From Haliotis asinina (taxonomy: Eukaryota; Mollusca; Gastropoda; Lepetellida; Haliotidae): a DNA stretch of 64,000 nucleotides. Location: contig NC_090292.1 in assembly GCF_037392515.1 (NCBI RefSeq), positions 43,761,747-43,825,746 of the forward strand. Direction: 5' to 3'. Below, one piece after another: positions 62,326-64,000 of this stretch; position 1 is the stretch's first letter, and every line of letters begins with the position of its first letter. The position numbers were made by a program, and so were the translations under genes. The notes under the pieces were generated by a model, which searched no databases, was not told the origin of the DNA, and saw nothing but the letters and a program-made list of their open reading frames with translations.

Positions 62326-63851
62326 TATACTGACACACAACGAAAATGAAAAATTCATTTAATACTGGGGAAAAAATGAAAAAACATATCATTTGTAAAC
62401 AAGTTTTATTGCAGTCATGTAAAGAATTTAATTGTCTTTCCTTTGCATGTTCAGAAGATGAAGTGTTGCACACTGATGACGTAACACGTCAAGTTTAACA
62501 CACAGACCCCCTTATCAAAGTCAGTAACGAGTGTGATCCCCTTGAGATTGCAAGCAAGCACGGAGTCGTCAAGGCATGGACTGGCAGAAACGTCGAACAG
62601 ATGCTTGAGGAATGTTCTGCCACTGCTGCTATAGAGCAAGGGCCGATTCTCCGACGTTGTTTGGTTGACGTTGACGTTGATGGACACGACGTCCATACCA
62701 CAAATGTTCAAAGGGGTTTAAATCTGGTGAAACAGTTGGAAGGACTGGTGAAACAGCTGGAAGGAATGGTATCTATGCTTGCTGGAGAAAGTCTCTGTAA
62801 GACGTGCAGTGTAGGGACGGGCGTTATCGTGCTGGAATGTCAAGGGCATTTGTTGATGTCCATGGTTGTTCAGAAATGGTTGAAGAACAGACCTTAAAAT
62901 CTGGTCGACATAACGCTGTGCTGTCAGTGTACCGTTAATCACAATCAGACGGCTCCGAAATCTGGCATTGAGTTCAGCCCAAACCATTACAGTGTCTTCA
63001 CCAAAGCGATTTCTCTCAATAACGCATCCATCTTGATAACGTTCGTGTTGCCGTCTGTATGCACGTTGACGTCCGTCAGTAAAGGATAGACAGAACCTTG
63101 ACTCATCAGAGTAGACACACTGGTTGAAGAATCTGGGTGGCATAATGTTGTTAAGCAAACTGCGCCCTGACAGCCCGATGACGTGGTGCCATGATGTTTC
63201 CACGGTATATCCTAGCACATCTCAAACCCACAGCTCGCAGACGTATTATCACCGCCATAGCTCTGACTTGCCGTCCGTTACGTCCTACTGTGGTACGAGC
63301 TTTGTTTACTGCTGTCTGAAAGCGGTTCCGTTGATGTGCTCGACGAATGTGTCGGTCTTGACGTGGTGTCGTAACCGGAAGTCGGTCTGGTCGTGGACGG
63401 TCACGAACACTTCCTGTTTGCTGATGACATTGCTGGAGTCTGTGGACACTTGATGGATGCACTCCAAAGAGGTGGGCAACCTCGCTCTGTGCAGTTCCGG
63501 CCAACAGCATCCCAATGGCTTGATTCCTCTGTGGTTCGTTGAGTCGTGGCATTTTGTGACTGGTAGTGAAACAATCGAATTATGATGCCTTTTATCCGCC
63601 CAAAACCTCGCTTGGCTCGTGCATGTCACGGTAACCATGCACCCCATAAGATCAAAGAAAACTGTCAGAGTTGTGTTTTGTCGAATTATCCCTTTCACAG
63701 GAACATTAAATGGGTTCGAACCCAAATCTTTTTATGGTTTCATTTGGCGACCTTGCATCAAGTTATCTAAGTGTGATAATTGAATTCATTATGTAAAATA
63801 ATTTTGAAAACGACCAAAATGGGTTTTGCGTTTTCATTGTGTGTCAGTGTA
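62326..63851 (-). mobile_element. Tc1-like transposon with TIRs, transposase frameshifted
   Basis: Ends TACTGACACACAACGAAAAT (from 62328) and the complement of ATTGTGTGTCAGTG (to 63849) are inverted, with TA at 62326-62327 and 63850-63851. Length 1,522 bp. Distinct in ends and transposase from the element at 51725. Confidence 0.85.
62600..63552 (-). pseudogene. Tc1-like transposase, nearly complete but frameshifted
   Basis: Starts MPRLNEPQRNQAIGMLLAG at 63552 with helix-turn-helix VAHLFGVHPSSVHRL, then RDRPRPDRLPVTT, HQRNRFQTA and VIIRLRAVGL. Near 63200 the frame changes into one reading YSDESRF, FGEDTVMVWAEL and FQHDNARPYTARL. A short in-frame repeat (QLFHQSFQLFHQ) and another frame change precede DLNPFEHLWYGRR near 62700-62670. 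All three catalytic acids can be seen, but in different frames, so this copy is inactive. The low number of breaks suggests moderate age. Confidence 0.8.
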
Positions 63852-64000
63852 TAATGGGGCATGGAACTAAATGTGAAACCTTTAAATTCTGTTATCCATG
63901 CTATCCATTAGTATTGCAAAATTGCTGCTTTGTTACAGTTAGCTATATGATGCTTCTGTTTTGATGAACTATCTATTTAAATTCTATTTAACTATTTAGC
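63852..64000. other. No gene recognised
   Basis: Flank of the transposon to the window end. Confidence 0.4.

Overview
The window looks like nuclear DNA of a marine gastropod mollusc, most likely an abalone (Haliotis) or close vetigastropod. Reasons: spliced genes with GT-AG introns, tandem secreted ependymin-related genes, and dozens of copies of short retroposons that end in (CTCA)n tails, a pattern I associate with abalone sequence. The species call is inference; no database was searched.

Layout. 1-446: end of a Tc1/mariner transposase cut by the window edge. 447-4100: gene-poor, SINE copies and simple repeats. 4125-10139: a six-exon short-chain dehydrogenase/reductase gene (SDR9C/retinol dehydrogenase type, 356 codons) on +. 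10402-12423: a 2.0 kb non-autonomous DNA transposon with perfect 19-bp ends and TTAA duplications. 12.7-16 kb: nested repeats (a MITE inside a SINE, and a decayed Tc1-like element inside a 76-bp satellite). 17238-22021 and 25474-29686: two intact, collinear six-exon ependymin-related (EPDR) genes on +, each 230 residues, inside a 6.5-7 kb segmental duplication that includes promoter, introns and 3' flank. 32-34.1 kb: trinucleotide repeats, a retroposon, MITEs and a palindromic 21-bp-repeat element. 35261-39448: a third, decayed or strongly diverged EPDR copy whose last splice donor lies in a local tandem repeat. 40-50.8 kb: SINEs, a LINE ORF1-like relic, hairpins, a Tc1 relic, long microsatellites and one unassigned exon-like frame. 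50.8-51.5 kb: minisatellites. 51725-53340: a complete-looking Tc1-like transposon with an uninterrupted 341-residue transposase, TIRs and TA duplications. 53977-54300 (-): first exon of a secreted cysteine-rich PAN/apple-like protein. 55.5-58.7 kb: LINE reverse-transcriptase and endonuclease relics, one cut by a SINE with a 13-bp target duplication. 62326-63851: another Tc1-like transposon with TIRs and a frameshifted transposase.

Host gene content is low: one membrane-anchored oxidoreductase, an EPDR cluster (two working, one decayed) and one exon of a secreted protein. No pathway links them. Most of the sequence is transposon and retroposon history. SINE names used below are my own: family A (~260 bp, no obvious tRNA head), family B (~170 bp, tRNA-like head with A and B boxes), family C (tRNA-like head with a different A box, no CTCA tail). 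A and B share almost the same 3' end. The strand given for A and B is the orientation with the CTCA tail at the 3' end.
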